Below are positions 14,865 through 23,743 of a stretch of DNA of 32,943 nucleotides, one piece after another (the stretch's first letter is position 1; every line of letters begins with the position of its first letter). Under the pieces are notes generated by a model. That model did not search any database, was not told the DNA's origin, and saw only the letters and a program-made list of their open reading frames with translations. A program made the translations under genes and the position numbers. The DNA lies in the NCBI GenBank assembly GCA_964579305.1, contig CAZOGY010000023.1:1-32943 (forward strand), in the 5' to 3' direction. Origin of the DNA: JBCBWG01 sp964579305. GTDB lineage: Bacteria > Pseudomonadota > Alphaproteobacteria > Rhizobiales > Hyphomicrobiaceae.

Positions 14865-15851
14865 CTAGATCCGCTCAATGATTTTTTCGCCGAACAGACC
14901 TTGCGGCCTGAACATCAAAAAGACGAGCGCGATAAAGAACGGCACCCAGCTTTCGATTGAACCGCCGACCATTGGCCCCCAGTAAAACTCCGCGATTTTC
15001 TCAGAGACCCCGATGATCAAGCCGCCGATAATCGCGCCGGGAATTGACGTGAACCCGCCGAGGATCAAAACCGGAAGAGCCTTGAGCGCGAGGATTTCCA
15101 GCGCAAAGGACACATCTGACCGCGCGCCCCACATGATGCCGGCAACAATCGCCACAATCCCCGCCGCAAACCACACGGTGACCCAGATCTGCTGCAGCGT
15201 GATCCCAACCGACAATGCCGCCTGGTGGTCGTCCGCAACGGCACGCAAAGCACGGCCAATTTTTGACACGTTGAAAAAGACCGCAAGTCCCAGAACCATC
15301 AAGGCGGCAATCACGGCTGCCGCGATATCAAGATGCTGGAAGATGACGCGGCCACCACCTGGAAAGTCCCAAACACTGGACCCTGTCGGCAAGCCCAGCT
15401 CGGACGTGATCATGGTTTTCGGCTCACCACCAAAAACAATCTCGCCAAGCCCGATCAAAAACGAGTTGAGGCCGATCGTTGCCATGAACATGATGATGTC
15501 CGGCTGATTGACCAACGGCCGCAGGACCACACGCTCCACCGTCCAGGCAAGCGCAAACATAATCGCGATACACGCGAGGATCGATAGGATCGCTGCAAGC
15601 CATCCAGGCATTTCGGCTATGCGCGTCAAGAGCGCATAGATCCCAACAAGCGACAGCGCAGAAAACACCATCATGATGCCCTGCGCGAAGTTGAATACCC
15701 CAGACGCTTTGAAAATCAGAACAAAGCCCAACGCGATCAGTGAATAGAGAATGCCCGAGACAAACCCTTCCCAAATGACCTGAACCAGAAGGTCTGGAAC
15801 ATTCCACATTTCCACGAACGGTGCGCCAAAAACTTGATAGAGGATGTCCAT
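14865..15851 (-). CDS. livH: Branched-chain-type ABC transporter permease (LivH)
   Basis: 328 residues with about eight membrane helices. Recognisable parts are GILYSLIALGFVLIFKASGV followed by FNFAQGIMMVF, the hydrophilic coupling loop SKIGRALRAVADDHQAALSVGI, and GGFTSIPGAIIGGLIIGVSE toward the C-terminus, all typical of LivH. The protein pairs with LivM in the inner membrane. The start is either the ATG at 15851 or the GTG immediately before it (15854); a GAGG lies upstream of both. The gene follows livG by 78 bases and precedes livM by 30 bases on the same strand, so these genes should be one transcript. Confidence 0.94.
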   Translation of the reverse strand: MDILYQVFGAPFVEMWNVPDLLVQVIWEGFVSGILYSLIALGFVLIFKASGVFNFAQGIMMVFSALSLVGIYALLTRIAEMPGWLAAILSILACIAIMFALAWTVERVVLRPLVNQPDIIMFMATIGLNSFLIGLGEIVFGGEPKTMITSELGLPTGSSVWDFPGGGRVIFQHLDIAAAVIAALMVLGLAVFFNVSKIGRALRAVADDHQAALSVGITLQQIWVTVWFAAGIVAIVAGIMWGARSDVSFALEILALKALPVLILGGFTSIPGAIIGGLIIGVSEKIAEFYWGPMVGGSIESWVPFFIALVFLMFRPQGLFGEKIIERI

Positions 15852-15929
15852 CACTGGGCTGCCTCACACGTGGAAGCGAAAGGGGAAAACGGTGCAACGG
15901 CGTGTCGGCTCATCCCGAAAATCCACGGA

Positions 15930-16817
15930 TCAATCATGGCTGACCCCCAGATAAGCATCGATCACGTTTTGATTGGACTGCACTTCGGCCGGTGTACCGT
16001 CAGCGATCAATTCGCCATGATCGAGCACGACCACACGGTCTGACAAATCCATGACCACGCCCATGTCATGTTCAATGAGCGCAATGGTTGTGCCGAATTG
16101 ATCGTTCACATCCAGAACAAACCGGCTCATGTCTTCTTTCTCTTCCAAATTCATACCGGCCATCGGCTCATCGAGCAGCAGCAGTTCCGGCTCCATGGCG
16201 AGCGCGCGACCAAGTTCAACGCGCTTTTGCAAACCGTACGGCAGCCGCCCGACCGGCGTACGCCGGATATGCGCGATTTCCAGAAAGTCGATGATTTCTT
16301 CAACTTTGCGGCGGTGGGCGATCTCCTCATGAGCCGCCGGCCCGGCTCGCAAAATTTGCCAGAACAAACCGCGCCGCATTTTCAAGGTCCGCCCCGACAT
16401 AATGTTATCGAGCGTTGTCATGCCCTTGAACAAAGCCACGTTTTGGAACGTCCGCGCGATGCCCTGCGTCGCCGCGATGTACGGCTTCATTTGCTTGCGC
16501 GCACGGCCCTTATAGGTGATCGTGCCCACTTGCGGATGATAAAAACCGTTGATGACATTCAGCATCGAGGTTTTGCCAGCGCCGTTCGGCCCGATAATCG
16601 CGCGGATTTCACCTTGGCGAATGTCGAACGACACGTTGCGTATCGCTTTGACGCCACCAAACGACAGCTCGATATTCTGGATCGAAAGCATCACATCGCC
16701 AATGCGCCGCTCTGGTACATTGTGCTGATCCGCATCGGTCGCCGGGGGCGTCGCTTGCGGCACCTGCCCGTGCGCGGTGCCATTGACCTCGAGCGTTTGC
16801 GCGCCGTCTGCCGTCAT
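15930..16817 (-). CDS. livG: Branched-chain-type ABC transporter ATP-binding protein (LivG)
   Basis: 295 residues. Walker A is GPNGAGKTS, the Q loop is GIARTFQNVALF, the signature is the LivG-type LPYGLQKRVELGRAL, Walker B is LLLLDEPMAGMN, and the switch histidine lies in LIEHDMGVVM. An N-terminal extension of about 42 residues (low complexity, alanine and proline rich) precedes the domain, which may begin near MLSIQNIELSFGG. The start codon overlaps the stop of the acyl-CoA synthetase gene by 4 bp (16814-16817), so translation of ligase and transporter is probably coupled. This coupling is a good reason to link the transported compound to CoA activation. An internal start at the MLSI methionine is possible but lacks equal support. 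Confidence 0.93.
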   Translation of the reverse strand: MTADGAQTLEVNGTAHGQVPQATPPATDADQHNVPERRIGDVMLSIQNIELSFGGVKAIRNVSFDIRQGEIRAIIGPNGAGKTSMLNVINGFYHPQVGTITYKGRARKQMKPYIAATQGIARTFQNVALFKGMTTLDNIMSGRTLKMRRGLFWQILRAGPAAHEEIAHRRKVEEIIDFLEIAHIRRTPVGRLPYGLQKRVELGRALAMEPELLLLDEPMAGMNLEEKEDMSRFVLDVNDQFGTTIALIEHDMGVVMDLSDRVVVLDHGELIADGTPAEVQSNQNVIDAYLGVSHD

Positions 16818-18799
16818 TCTGCTGCTTCCATTACTGTGCCTGCGGCCTGAGCCGGCGCGGGGCCAATGTCGACAATCCGGACGTCGCCTTCAATCGTGCC
16901 TTTGCGGCCATCTTCGAACGTCACTTCGGTGACGATGCGGCACCGCTCCGAGCCGTCATAAAGTGCCGCGATCAGCGGCGCATACCTTTCTTCGACAAAC
17001 GAACGGCGGACTTTCTGCGTCCGCGTGATTTCACCGTCGTCCGCATCCAGTTCTTTGTGAAGGATTAAGAAACGGCGGATCTGCGCATTCGCCACCCGTT
17101 CTTCCTTCGCAAGCGCGGCATTTGTCTCTTCAACGTTTGCTTTGAGCATTTCATAAACCTGCGGGTGGCCCGCAAGCTCCTGGTAGCTCGCATAAACAAC
17201 GTTATTGCGCTCTGCCCAGTTACCAACTGCCGTCAAATCGATATTGAGCATCGCCGTCGCGTACGGACGACCTGAACCAATAACCACCGCCTCTTTTATG
17301 TTCGGGAAGAACTTGAGCTTGTTCTCGATATACTTTGGCGGAAACAGGCTGCCATCGGCAAGCTTGCCCACGTCTTTCGCACGATCGATGATCTTGAGGT
17401 GTCCGCGCTCATCGAAAAAGCCGGCATCGCCAGTCTTGACCATGCCATCCGGGGTGAGCGTTTCAGCCGTTTTCTCCGGCTCCCGGTAATAGCCAACAAA
17501 CATGCCTGGTGATTTAAACAGCACTTCACCGCTGTCGGAAATCTTAACCTCGACGTTCGGCGCGGGTGGCCCAACGGTATCGGCATAGATCTGGCCGTCC
17601 GGCTGGGCCGTCACGTACAAGAACGCTTCAGTTTGCCCATAAAGCTGCTTCAAGTTCATGCCAAGCGAGCGGTAAAAAGCAAACAGGTCCGGGCCGATCG
17701 CCTCGCCGGCAGTGTAAGCGGTGCGAATGCGCGAAAAACCAAGCCGGTTTTTCAACGGCCCATAGACAAAGAAATGCCCAAGCCCGTACAGCGTCCGGCC
17801 CCACAGCGAAACCGACTTACCGTTCAGAATGTCTTCGCCGTATTTCCGCGCGACGCCAAGAAATGCATCGAAGATCCAGCGCTTGAAGCCGCCGGCATCT
17901 TCCATCCGGATCATCACCTGGGTCAGCAGGTTTTCAAAGACGCGCGGCGGTGCAAAATAAAACGTTGGCCCAATTTCGCGCAGGTTTTCTTGAACCGTAT
18001 CGCGGCTTTCCGGGCACGCCAGGCAATACCCAGCAACCATCGCCTGAGCGTAATTGAGATAATGATCGCCGACCCAGGCCAACGGCAGGTAAGCAAGCGC
18101 CTCGTCAAACTCGTTGAGATTATCGAACGCGACCGTATCGTAGGCCGCGTTCACGGTGCCCGCCGCCGAAAGCAGCACGCCTTTCGACGTGCCGGTCGTC
18201 CCTGACGTGTAAAGCATGACCGAGACATCTTCGCCCTGACCAGCCGCGATCTCCCGCTGCCACCAGGCGTCATCAAGTCCAGACGCACGCCCCAGTGTTT
18301 GGACATCTCCAAAGGGGTGCAAATGCTCATGGTCATACTTCTGCAGCCCGCGCGTCTCGTCGTAGATGATCTGCACAAGGTTCGGCAGCCGATCTTGCAG
18401 CGACAGAAGCTTGTCGACTTGTTCCTGGTTCTGAACCACCGCCATTTTGACTTCGGCGTGGTTGAGAACGTAGGCCATTTCCTCCGCGACGGCGTCCTCA
18501 TACATGGGAACCGGCACCGCACCGATGCTCTGCGCTGCCGCGAACGTCCAATAAAGCCGTGGCCTGTTTGCGCCAATAATCGCGATCCGCTCGCCGCGCT
18601 TAAGCCCCAGATGCGACAGACCAAGCGCCAAATCACGGATTTCTTCGGCCGTTTGCGACCAGGTCCAGGTCTGCCAAACCCCCAGATCTTTCAGTCGATA
18701 GGCGGGCCGTTGCGCGAATTGCTCGGCGTTCCGCAAAAGCAGTTTTGGAACCGTATCGAGGCGCGGTTTCTTACCGCGCGACGCCTGAGCGTCCGCCAC
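16814..18799 (-). CDS. Long-chain-type acyl-CoA synthetase (AMP-forming) linked to liv-type transporter
   Basis: 661 residues from a GTG at 18799, chosen for its very strong ribosome binding site; an open frame continues upstream to 18991 but without family similarity. It is an adenylate-forming CoA ligase of the FadD15/long-chain type: P-loop YTSGTTGTSKG (about 197-207), LPLAWVGDHYLNYAQ, YTAGEAIGPDL, LYGQTEA, TGDAGFFDERGHLKIIDRAKD, the extended SLFPPKYIENKLKF, and a C-terminal GEITRTQKVRRSFVEERY (near 593) bearing the catalytic lysine. It is cytoplasmic or peripheral to the membrane and forms an acyl-CoA from a carboxylate. Because it is the first gene of the liv-type operon and overlaps livG, it probably activates the imported acid. 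Chain length and substrate are undetermined. Confidence 0.92.
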   Translation of the reverse strand: MADAQASRGKKPRLDTVPKLLLRNAEQFAQRPAYRLKDLGVWQTWTWSQTAEEIRDLALGLSHLGLKRGERIAIIGANRPRLYWTFAAAQSIGAVPVPMYEDAVAEEMAYVLNHAEVKMAVVQNQEQVDKLLSLQDRLPNLVQIIYDETRGLQKYDHEHLHPFGDVQTLGRASGLDDAWWQREIAAGQGEDVSVMLYTSGTTGTSKGVLLSAAGTVNAAYDTVAFDNLNEFDEALAYLPLAWVGDHYLNYAQAMVAGYCLACPESRDTVQENLREIGPTFYFAPPRVFENLLTQVMIRMEDAGGFKRWIFDAFLGVARKYGEDILNGKSVSLWGRTLYGLGHFFVYGPLKNRLGFSRIRTAYTAGEAIGPDLFAFYRSLGMNLKQLYGQTEAFLYVTAQPDGQIYADTVGPPAPNVEVKISDSGEVLFKSPGMFVGYYREPEKTAETLTPDGMVKTGDAGFFDERGHLKIIDRAKDVGKLADGSLFPPKYIENKLKFFPNIKEAVVIGSGRPYATAMLNIDLTAVGNWAERNNVVYASYQELAGHPQVYEMLKANVEETNAALAKEERVANAQIRRFLILHKELDADDGEITRTQKVRRSFVEERYAPLIAALYDGSERCRIVTEVTFEDGRKGTIEGDVRIVDIGPAPAQAAGTVMEAAE

Positions 18800-18805
18800 T
18801 GGCAG

Positions 18806-18814
18806 CCTCCTCCC
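18806..18814 (-). promoter_or_regulatory. Ribosome binding site fixing the GTG start of the acyl-CoA synthetase
   Basis: Reads GGGAGGAGG on the minus strand with six bases to the GTG at 18799. It is nearly a full anti-Shine-Dalgarno complement and decides the start over an in-frame extension of 64 codons. Confidence 0.85.
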
Positions 18815-19010
18815 TTGACGTGCGGACCGGCTTTGCGCCGTCCGCTGAGCCGTTGATCGGCTCTCTTGCAGTCGTTGGACACATATGTAATCGGGCGCTT
18901 GAGACGAAAGCAAGGCCCGCGCGAAGTTGCGTGGCAAATGTGTGAACGCGGCACTGGCAGATTCGCATCGGGATGGGCCCGAAGCGGGCACGTGCGACAG
19001 GGAGGCATGG

Positions 19011-20510
19011 ATGGCGCAAGAACTGTATCACCTGATCGGGGGTGAGAAAGTCGCCGGCAAGAGCGGAAATTTCGGCGACGTCTACTGGCCGATGACGGGT
19101 GAGGTCGCCGCACGCGTGCCGCTTGCCTCAGCCGACGAAATGCGTGCCGCGGTCGAAAATGCCAAGGCCGCGCAACCGGCCTGGGCCGCTGTCAATCCAC
19201 AGCGCCGCGCACGGATCATGATGGAGTTCATCCGGCTTGTAGCTCGTGACAACGATAAGCTTGCCGAGGTTCTTGCCAAAGAGCACGGCAAAACGATCCC
19301 CGACGCAAAAGGCGACATCCAGCGCGGCATTGAGGTGTGCGAATTTGCACTCGGCATCCCACACCTCATGAAAGGCGAATTCACCGAGGGCGCCGGCCCA
19401 GGCATCGACATCTATTCCATCCGTCAACCCCTCGGCGTCACGGCCGGCATCACGCCGTTCAACTTTCCCGCCATGATCCCGATGTGGAAGTTCGCGCCGG
19501 CGATCGCTTGCGGCAACGCTTTCATCCTCAAACCCTCTGAGCGCGATCCGTCCGTACCCCTCATGCTGGGCGAGTTGATGCTCGAAGCTGGCCTGCCGCC
19601 GGGCATCTTGAACGTCGTCAACGGCGATAAGGTCGCCGTCGATGCGATCCTGGATGATCCCGACATCATGGGCGTTGGCTTTGTAGGCTCAACGCCGATC
19701 GCGGAATATGTCTACACGCGCGGCTGCGCGGCCGGAAAGCGCGTCCAGTGCTTTGGCGGCGCGAAAAACCATATGATCGTGATGCCCGACGCCGACATGG
19801 ACAAGGCCGTCGATGCGTTGATCGGCGCCGGCTACGGCTCGGCTGGCGAGCGCTGCATGGCGGTCTCCGTTGCCGTCCCCGTCGGAGAAGACACCGCCAA
19901 TCGCCTTGTCGACGCGCTCGTTCCACGCGTCGAAAGCCTCAAGATCGGTCCGTCCATAGACCAAAGCGCCGACTTCGGCCCATTGGTCACAGCGGCCCAC
20001 CTCCAGAAGGTGAAAGACTACGTGGCCCTCGGCATCGATGAAGGCGCCGACCTCAAGGTCGACGGCCGCGACTTCAAGATGCAGGGGTACGAGAACGGCT
20101 TCTACATGGGCGGCTGTCTGTTCGACAATGTCACGCCCGACATGCGCATCTACAAAGAGGAGATCTTCGGCCCCGTGCTTTCCGTCGTTCGCGCCAAAAC
20201 CTATGAAGAAGGTTTGGCCCTGGCGACGGACCACGAATACGGCAACGGCGTTGCGATCTTCACGCGCGATGGCGATGCCGCCCGCGATTTCGCCTCACGC
20301 GTCGAGGTCGGCATGGTCGGCGTCAACGTGCCGATCCCGGTGCCGCTTGCCTACTACACATTCGGCGGCTGGAAACGCTCCGTGTTCGGTGACCTGAACC
20401 AGCACGGGCCAGATTCAATCCGCTTTTACACCAAAACGAAGACCGTGACGGCCCGCTGGCCGAGCGGCATTCGCGAAGGCGCCGAGTTCTCAATCCCGAC
20501 AATGAAATAG
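19011..20510 (+). CDS. mmsA: Methylmalonate-semialdehyde dehydrogenase (CoA-acylating)
   Basis: 499 residues, the usual length for this family. It converts methylmalonate semialdehyde (from valine, or thymine) to propionyl-CoA with NAD+ and CoA, releasing CO2, and malonate semialdehyde to acetyl-CoA. The aldehyde dehydrogenase fold is clear: GVTAGITPFNFPAMIPMWKF (substrate and cofactor channel), KPSERDPSVP, VGFVGSTPIAEYV (cofactor site), GGAKNHMIVMPDAD, and the catalytic cysteine C282 in the MMSDH signature GSAGERCMAV. KEEIFGPVLSVV follows near 380. The ATG at 19011 has AGGGAGG five bases upstream. The gene is divergent from the acyl-CoA synthetase across about 210 bases. Further valine-degradation genes lie downstream on the same strand at 22.9, 25.0 and 28.8 kb, separated by other genes. 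The family assignment is strong. Confidence 0.95.
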   Translation: MAQELYHLIGGEKVAGKSGNFGDVYWPMTGEVAARVPLASADEMRAAVENAKAAQPAWAAVNPQRRARIMMEFIRLVARDNDKLAEVLAKEHGKTIPDAKGDIQRGIEVCEFALGIPHLMKGEFTEGAGPGIDIYSIRQPLGVTAGITPFNFPAMIPMWKFAPAIACGNAFILKPSERDPSVPLMLGELMLEAGLPPGILNVVNGDKVAVDAILDDPDIMGVGFVGSTPIAEYVYTRGCAAGKRVQCFGGAKNHMIVMPDADMDKAVDALIGAGYGSAGERCMAVSVAVPVGEDTANRLVDALVPRVESLKIGPSIDQSADFGPLVTAAHLQKVKDYVALGIDEGADLKVDGRDFKMQGYENGFYMGGCLFDNVTPDMRIYKEEIFGPVLSVVRAKTYEEGLALATDHEYGNGVAIFTRDGDAARDFASRVEVGMVGVNVPIPVPLAYYTFGGWKRSVFGDLNQHGPDSIRFYTKTKTVTARWPSGIREGAEFSIPTMK

Positions 20511-20637
20511 ATCAATGACGCTTTTTGTTGTCCGCGCGCCTTAATCCAAATACGCAAGTGCGCCGATTGTCGGGGAGGGGCCAGCAGGCGCTGTCCGGCG
20601 GCGCACACTCTGCATACTGCGTAAAGGAGCAATTCCG

Positions 20638-21168
20638 ATGGAAGCCGTTGCGGTCAACGAAGGTGTCGTCACGCCATTGCCTCTGGCCAATCGGGACACC
20701 AACCCGAACATCGAACTGGCCCGTCACGCCTGGGCACAGCAGCGCACGACCGCTGCCGGCCTATGGGCATCCGCCATGGAAAGCACCATGACGGCAATCC
20801 GCACACCTGGCACGCTCAATGGCGCGGCTTTTGCGGCCTTGCTCGCTTTCGTCAGTGTCAACGCCAGCGCGCTTAGCGCCTATGCCGACAACGCGTTGAT
20901 CGCTGCCCTCGTCTTCCTCGGCGGCGTCCTTCTTACCGGTCTCGCCGTTGGCTTTTATCACCTTGCCATGCGCTGCAACGCCCACTCCGCGCGCAAGTAT
21001 TCCGCCTCAACGGAAGCGCCGTATGTGCTCTGGCGCGAGACCTACCACGACATGCTTGCGGGCTGGTTCAAGACCCTGACGTTCGTGTTCACGCTCGGCT
21101 CATTCGCCTGCTTTGCCTGGGGCGCCGTCCAGCTCCTCATCCTGCTCGACGTTGTCCTGAGCGGCTGA
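20638..21168 (+). CDS. Membrane protein of unknown function, two or three helices
   Basis: 176 residues from an ATG with AAGGAG eight bases upstream. Residues 1-55 are hydrophilic and rather poorly conserved in appearance. Then come two close membrane helices (about 61-80, AAFAALLAFVSVNASAL, and about 86-110, ALIAALVFLGGVLLTGLAVGF), a hydrophilic loop with YVLWRETYHDM, and a third helix at the C-terminus (about 147-172, FVFTLGSFACFAWGAVQLLILLDVVL). No signal peptide or catalytic motif is visible. It follows mmsA by 127 bases on the same strand without an obvious terminator between them, and converges with the MATE gene. I do not recognise a family; the clean start and helix pattern argue that it is real. 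Confidence 0.72.
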   Translation: MEAVAVNEGVVTPLPLANRDTNPNIELARHAWAQQRTTAAGLWASAMESTMTAIRTPGTLNGAAFAALLAFVSVNASALSAYADNALIAALVFLGGVLLTGLAVGFYHLAMRCNAHSARKYSASTEAPYVLWRETYHDMLAGWFKTLTFVFTLGSFACFAWGAVQLLILLDVVLSG

Positions 21169-21287
21169 GCCAGCCCACACCGTCGCCTCCCACTCAAATT
21201 GCCGCGGATCGTTGTGCCGACCGCGCAACTGCCAAGAATGCAAACCGAGAAACGTGCATGCGACGGCCAGCTACTCCCGTGATTTCT

Positions 21288-22676
21288 TCAACGGCCGGGA
21301 CGCGATAATGCCGAAAACCGCCAGATCAACAAAGCGGCATAGGCCGTCAAGGACACCAGTAAGCCAATCCAGACACCGCGCACACCAAAGTCCAGCGTGA
21401 ACGCCATCACCCACGCCACCGGAAACCCGATCAGCCAGAAGCTGATTGCAGAAAAAACGAGCGGCACGCGCGTATCGTTCACGCCGCGCAGGACACCGGC
21501 ACAAACAGCCTGCAAGCCGTCGACCACGAAAAACGCCGCGGCATAAACCATCAAAACGGCTGCAAGATCGAACGTGGCCGCATTGTCAGCCGCGCGCGGG
21601 CCTAGAAAAAACTGCGGCAGCCACTGCGCAAAGGCGATCGTCGCCATCAGTGAAATCACCGCCGTCACAACGCCAAGGCCCAACGCAACCCAGCCGGCGC
21701 GCCGCACACCGCCCCAATCGCCGCGCCCATAGGGCAGACCAACCCGCACCGACCCCGCCATTCCAATGCCAAGCGGGAGCATGAACACGATCGAGGCGAT
21801 CTGCAGCGCGATCTGATGCGCGGCCAAGGCGGAAACGCTGATCGCGCCGGCCATCAGGTTCGATGCTGTGAACAGCCCATGCTCCAGCGTCATCGCACCC
21901 GCGATCGGCAGGCCAATGACCATCAGCCGACCAAACTGCTCCCAATCCGGGCGCCAGATCCGCGCGAACGGTTCGTATCGCGAATAGTCCGGCACCCGCA
22001 TCACAACGAATGCCGCCGCCACGCACATCACCGCATTCACAATCGTCGTCGCCGCGCCCGCGCCAACGAGCCCCCATTCGGGCAGGCCAAACGCGCCGAA
22101 AATCAACGCATACGCCAAAGCAAAGTTGACCGGGATCGCCGCCGCCATGATCCATAATCCGGGCTGCGCAGACCCGACCGCACTCATGTATCCGCGCAGC
22201 GCCATGAAAATCCAAGCCGGCAAAAGCGACAGCGATAATGTCGACAAATACCGCGCCGCATCCGCCGCCACGGCGGAGTCCTGGCCAAGCACAACCAGCG
22301 CGCCCTCGGCGTAAACAAAAATAGCAGCCAGAATGGGCACAAAGGCAAAAACAGCAGCATGGATGCCAACACGCAAGCTGCGCCGCACCCGCCGTTCGTC
22401 GGCGGCCCCCACCGCCTGCGCCGTCAAGGGCGCGACAGCCGAGACGATCCCCATGCCGGTCAGGAACGCAACGAACAAGACAGTATGCGCAAGCGCGCCG
22501 GCGGCCAGATAGTCGTCGCCAAGCCGACCGATCAGCGCCAGGTCGGTTGTGAACATGGCGATCTGGCCAAGCTGCGTCAGCGCCAGCGGCACGGCCAGCG
22601 CAACCGTCGCGCGTATTTCATCGGCGACGGACGCGGCCACCGCCCCCGTTCCGCCGACCCCAGTGCTGGCCGACAT
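21288..22676 (-). CDS. MATE family efflux transporter
   Basis: 462 residues from the ATG at 22676, with about twelve membrane helices in two related halves. Family marks include PLALTQLGQIAMFTTDLALIGRLG at the N-terminus (helix 1-2, with the conserved G-x-L), LTAQAVGA in the first half, and its counterpart AGSVRVGLPYGRGDWGGVRR in the second half. MATE proteins export cationic drugs or metabolites in exchange for H+ or Na+ across the inner membrane. The substrate is not readable from sequence. GAAAGG precedes the ATG by about seven bases. The gene is read toward the plus-strand membrane protein and is divergent from the aminotransferase gene over 203 bases. Nothing ties it to the valine genes around it except position. 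Confidence 0.92.
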   Translation of the reverse strand: MSASTGVGGTGAVAASVADEIRATVALAVPLALTQLGQIAMFTTDLALIGRLGDDYLAAGALAHTVLFVAFLTGMGIVSAVAPLTAQAVGAADERRVRRSLRVGIHAAVFAFVPILAAIFVYAEGALVVLGQDSAVAADAARYLSTLSLSLLPAWIFMALRGYMSAVGSAQPGLWIMAAAIPVNFALAYALIFGAFGLPEWGLVGAGAATTIVNAVMCVAAAFVVMRVPDYSRYEPFARIWRPDWEQFGRLMVIGLPIAGAMTLEHGLFTASNLMAGAISVSALAAHQIALQIASIVFMLPLGIGMAGSVRVGLPYGRGDWGGVRRAGWVALGLGVVTAVISLMATIAFAQWLPQFFLGPRAADNAATFDLAAVLMVYAAAFFVVDGLQAVCAGVLRGVNDTRVPLVFSAISFWLIGFPVAWVMAFTLDFGVRGVWIGLLVSLTAYAALLIWRFSALSRPGR

Positions 22677-22879
22677 ATCTGTGCCTTTCGCTGAAACCCA
22701 GGCGCTCGCGTTAGCCCGGCACAGACCAAGCCGCAAGCTGCTTGTCAGCGCACCTCAGGAGCCGCATGCCCCGCTGCGCGGGAAACACAGGAACAGAAAC
22801 CGGCGACCCAACCGAGAGTTGACACGCCCACCACTGCGGCGGCTGATACCGTCCGCAAACACCGCCGCAGGAGACAGCC

Positions 22880-23743
22880 ATGCATGCCCTTCCAGCCCAA
22901 ACCGAGACGTGGACCTTCGTCGACGGCGATTGGCATGAGGGCAATGTCGCGGTCGCCGGGCCGCTGACGCATGCGATGTGGTGCGGCTCGTCCGTGTTCG
23001 ATGGCGCACGCGCGTTCGAAGGCGTGATGCCCGACCTGGAGGCGCATTGCGCGCGGCTGAACCGGTCGGCGGAAAACATGGGGCTGGCCCCCACGCACAC
23101 GAGCGAAGCGATCGTTGGCCTCGTCCGCGATGGGCTTGAGAAGTTCGAGAGCAACGAAGCTGTCTACATCCGGCCGATCTATTGGGCCGACCGCGGCGCG
23201 TTCATGGGCGTGCCGCCCGACCCAAGCTCAACCCGGCTGCTGGTCTGCCTGTTCGCATCGCCGATGCTGCCACCGACCGGCTTCACGCTCGGGCTGTCGA
23301 GCTGGCGCAAACCAACGCCAGAATGCGCGCCAACCAACGCCAAAGCCGGCGCGCTCTACCCCATCAACGGACGCGCGATCATGGAAGTGCGCAAACGCGG
23401 GTTCGATAACGCCTTGATGCGCGACATGCTCGGCAACGTCGCAGAGACCGGCACGTCAAACATCTTCATGGTCAAGGACGGTGTGGTGAAAACACCTGCC
23501 GCGAACGGCTGCTTTCTGGCGGGGATCACGCGTGCACGCACAATCGACCTTTTGCGCGATGCCGGCGTGACGGTGCTTGAAACGCAACTCACCGTCGACG
23601 ACTTCGCCACGGCCGACGAAATCTTTTCGTCCGGCAACCACTCAAAAATCGTCTCGGTCACAAAGTTTGAGGATCGCGACCTCGCCCCGGGCCCGATCGC
23701 CCAACGCGCCCGCGCGCTTTACTGGGACTGGGCGCATAGCTGA
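22880..23743 (+). CDS. Class IV (branched-chain type) aminotransferase
   Basis: 287 residues, a PLP enzyme of fold type IV. The Schiff-base lysine is K155 (TNAKAGALYPINGRA) and the cofactor-binding glutamate is E189 (AETGTSNIFMV). FDGARAFEG near the N-terminus and FSSGNHSKIVSVTKF near the C-terminus fit the family. It most likely interconverts branched-chain amino acids and their 2-oxo acids, which would feed valine into the catabolic steps encoded nearby; D-amino-acid aminotransferase or a related specificity is possible because class IV enzymes are hard to tell apart. CAGGAG lies six bases before the ATG. The stop codon TGA shares its A with the ATG of the downstream MFS transporter gene (1-bp overlap), so the two are translationally coupled. 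Confidence 0.88.
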   Translation: MHALPAQTETWTFVDGDWHEGNVAVAGPLTHAMWCGSSVFDGARAFEGVMPDLEAHCARLNRSAENMGLAPTHTSEAIVGLVRDGLEKFESNEAVYIRPIYWADRGAFMGVPPDPSSTRLLVCLFASPMLPPTGFTLGLSSWRKPTPECAPTNAKAGALYPINGRAIMEVRKRGFDNALMRDMLGNVAETGTSNIFMVKDGVVKTPAANGCFLAGITRARTIDLLRDAGVTVLETQLTVDDFATADEIFSSGNHSKIVSVTKFEDRDLAPGPIAQRARALYWDWAHS

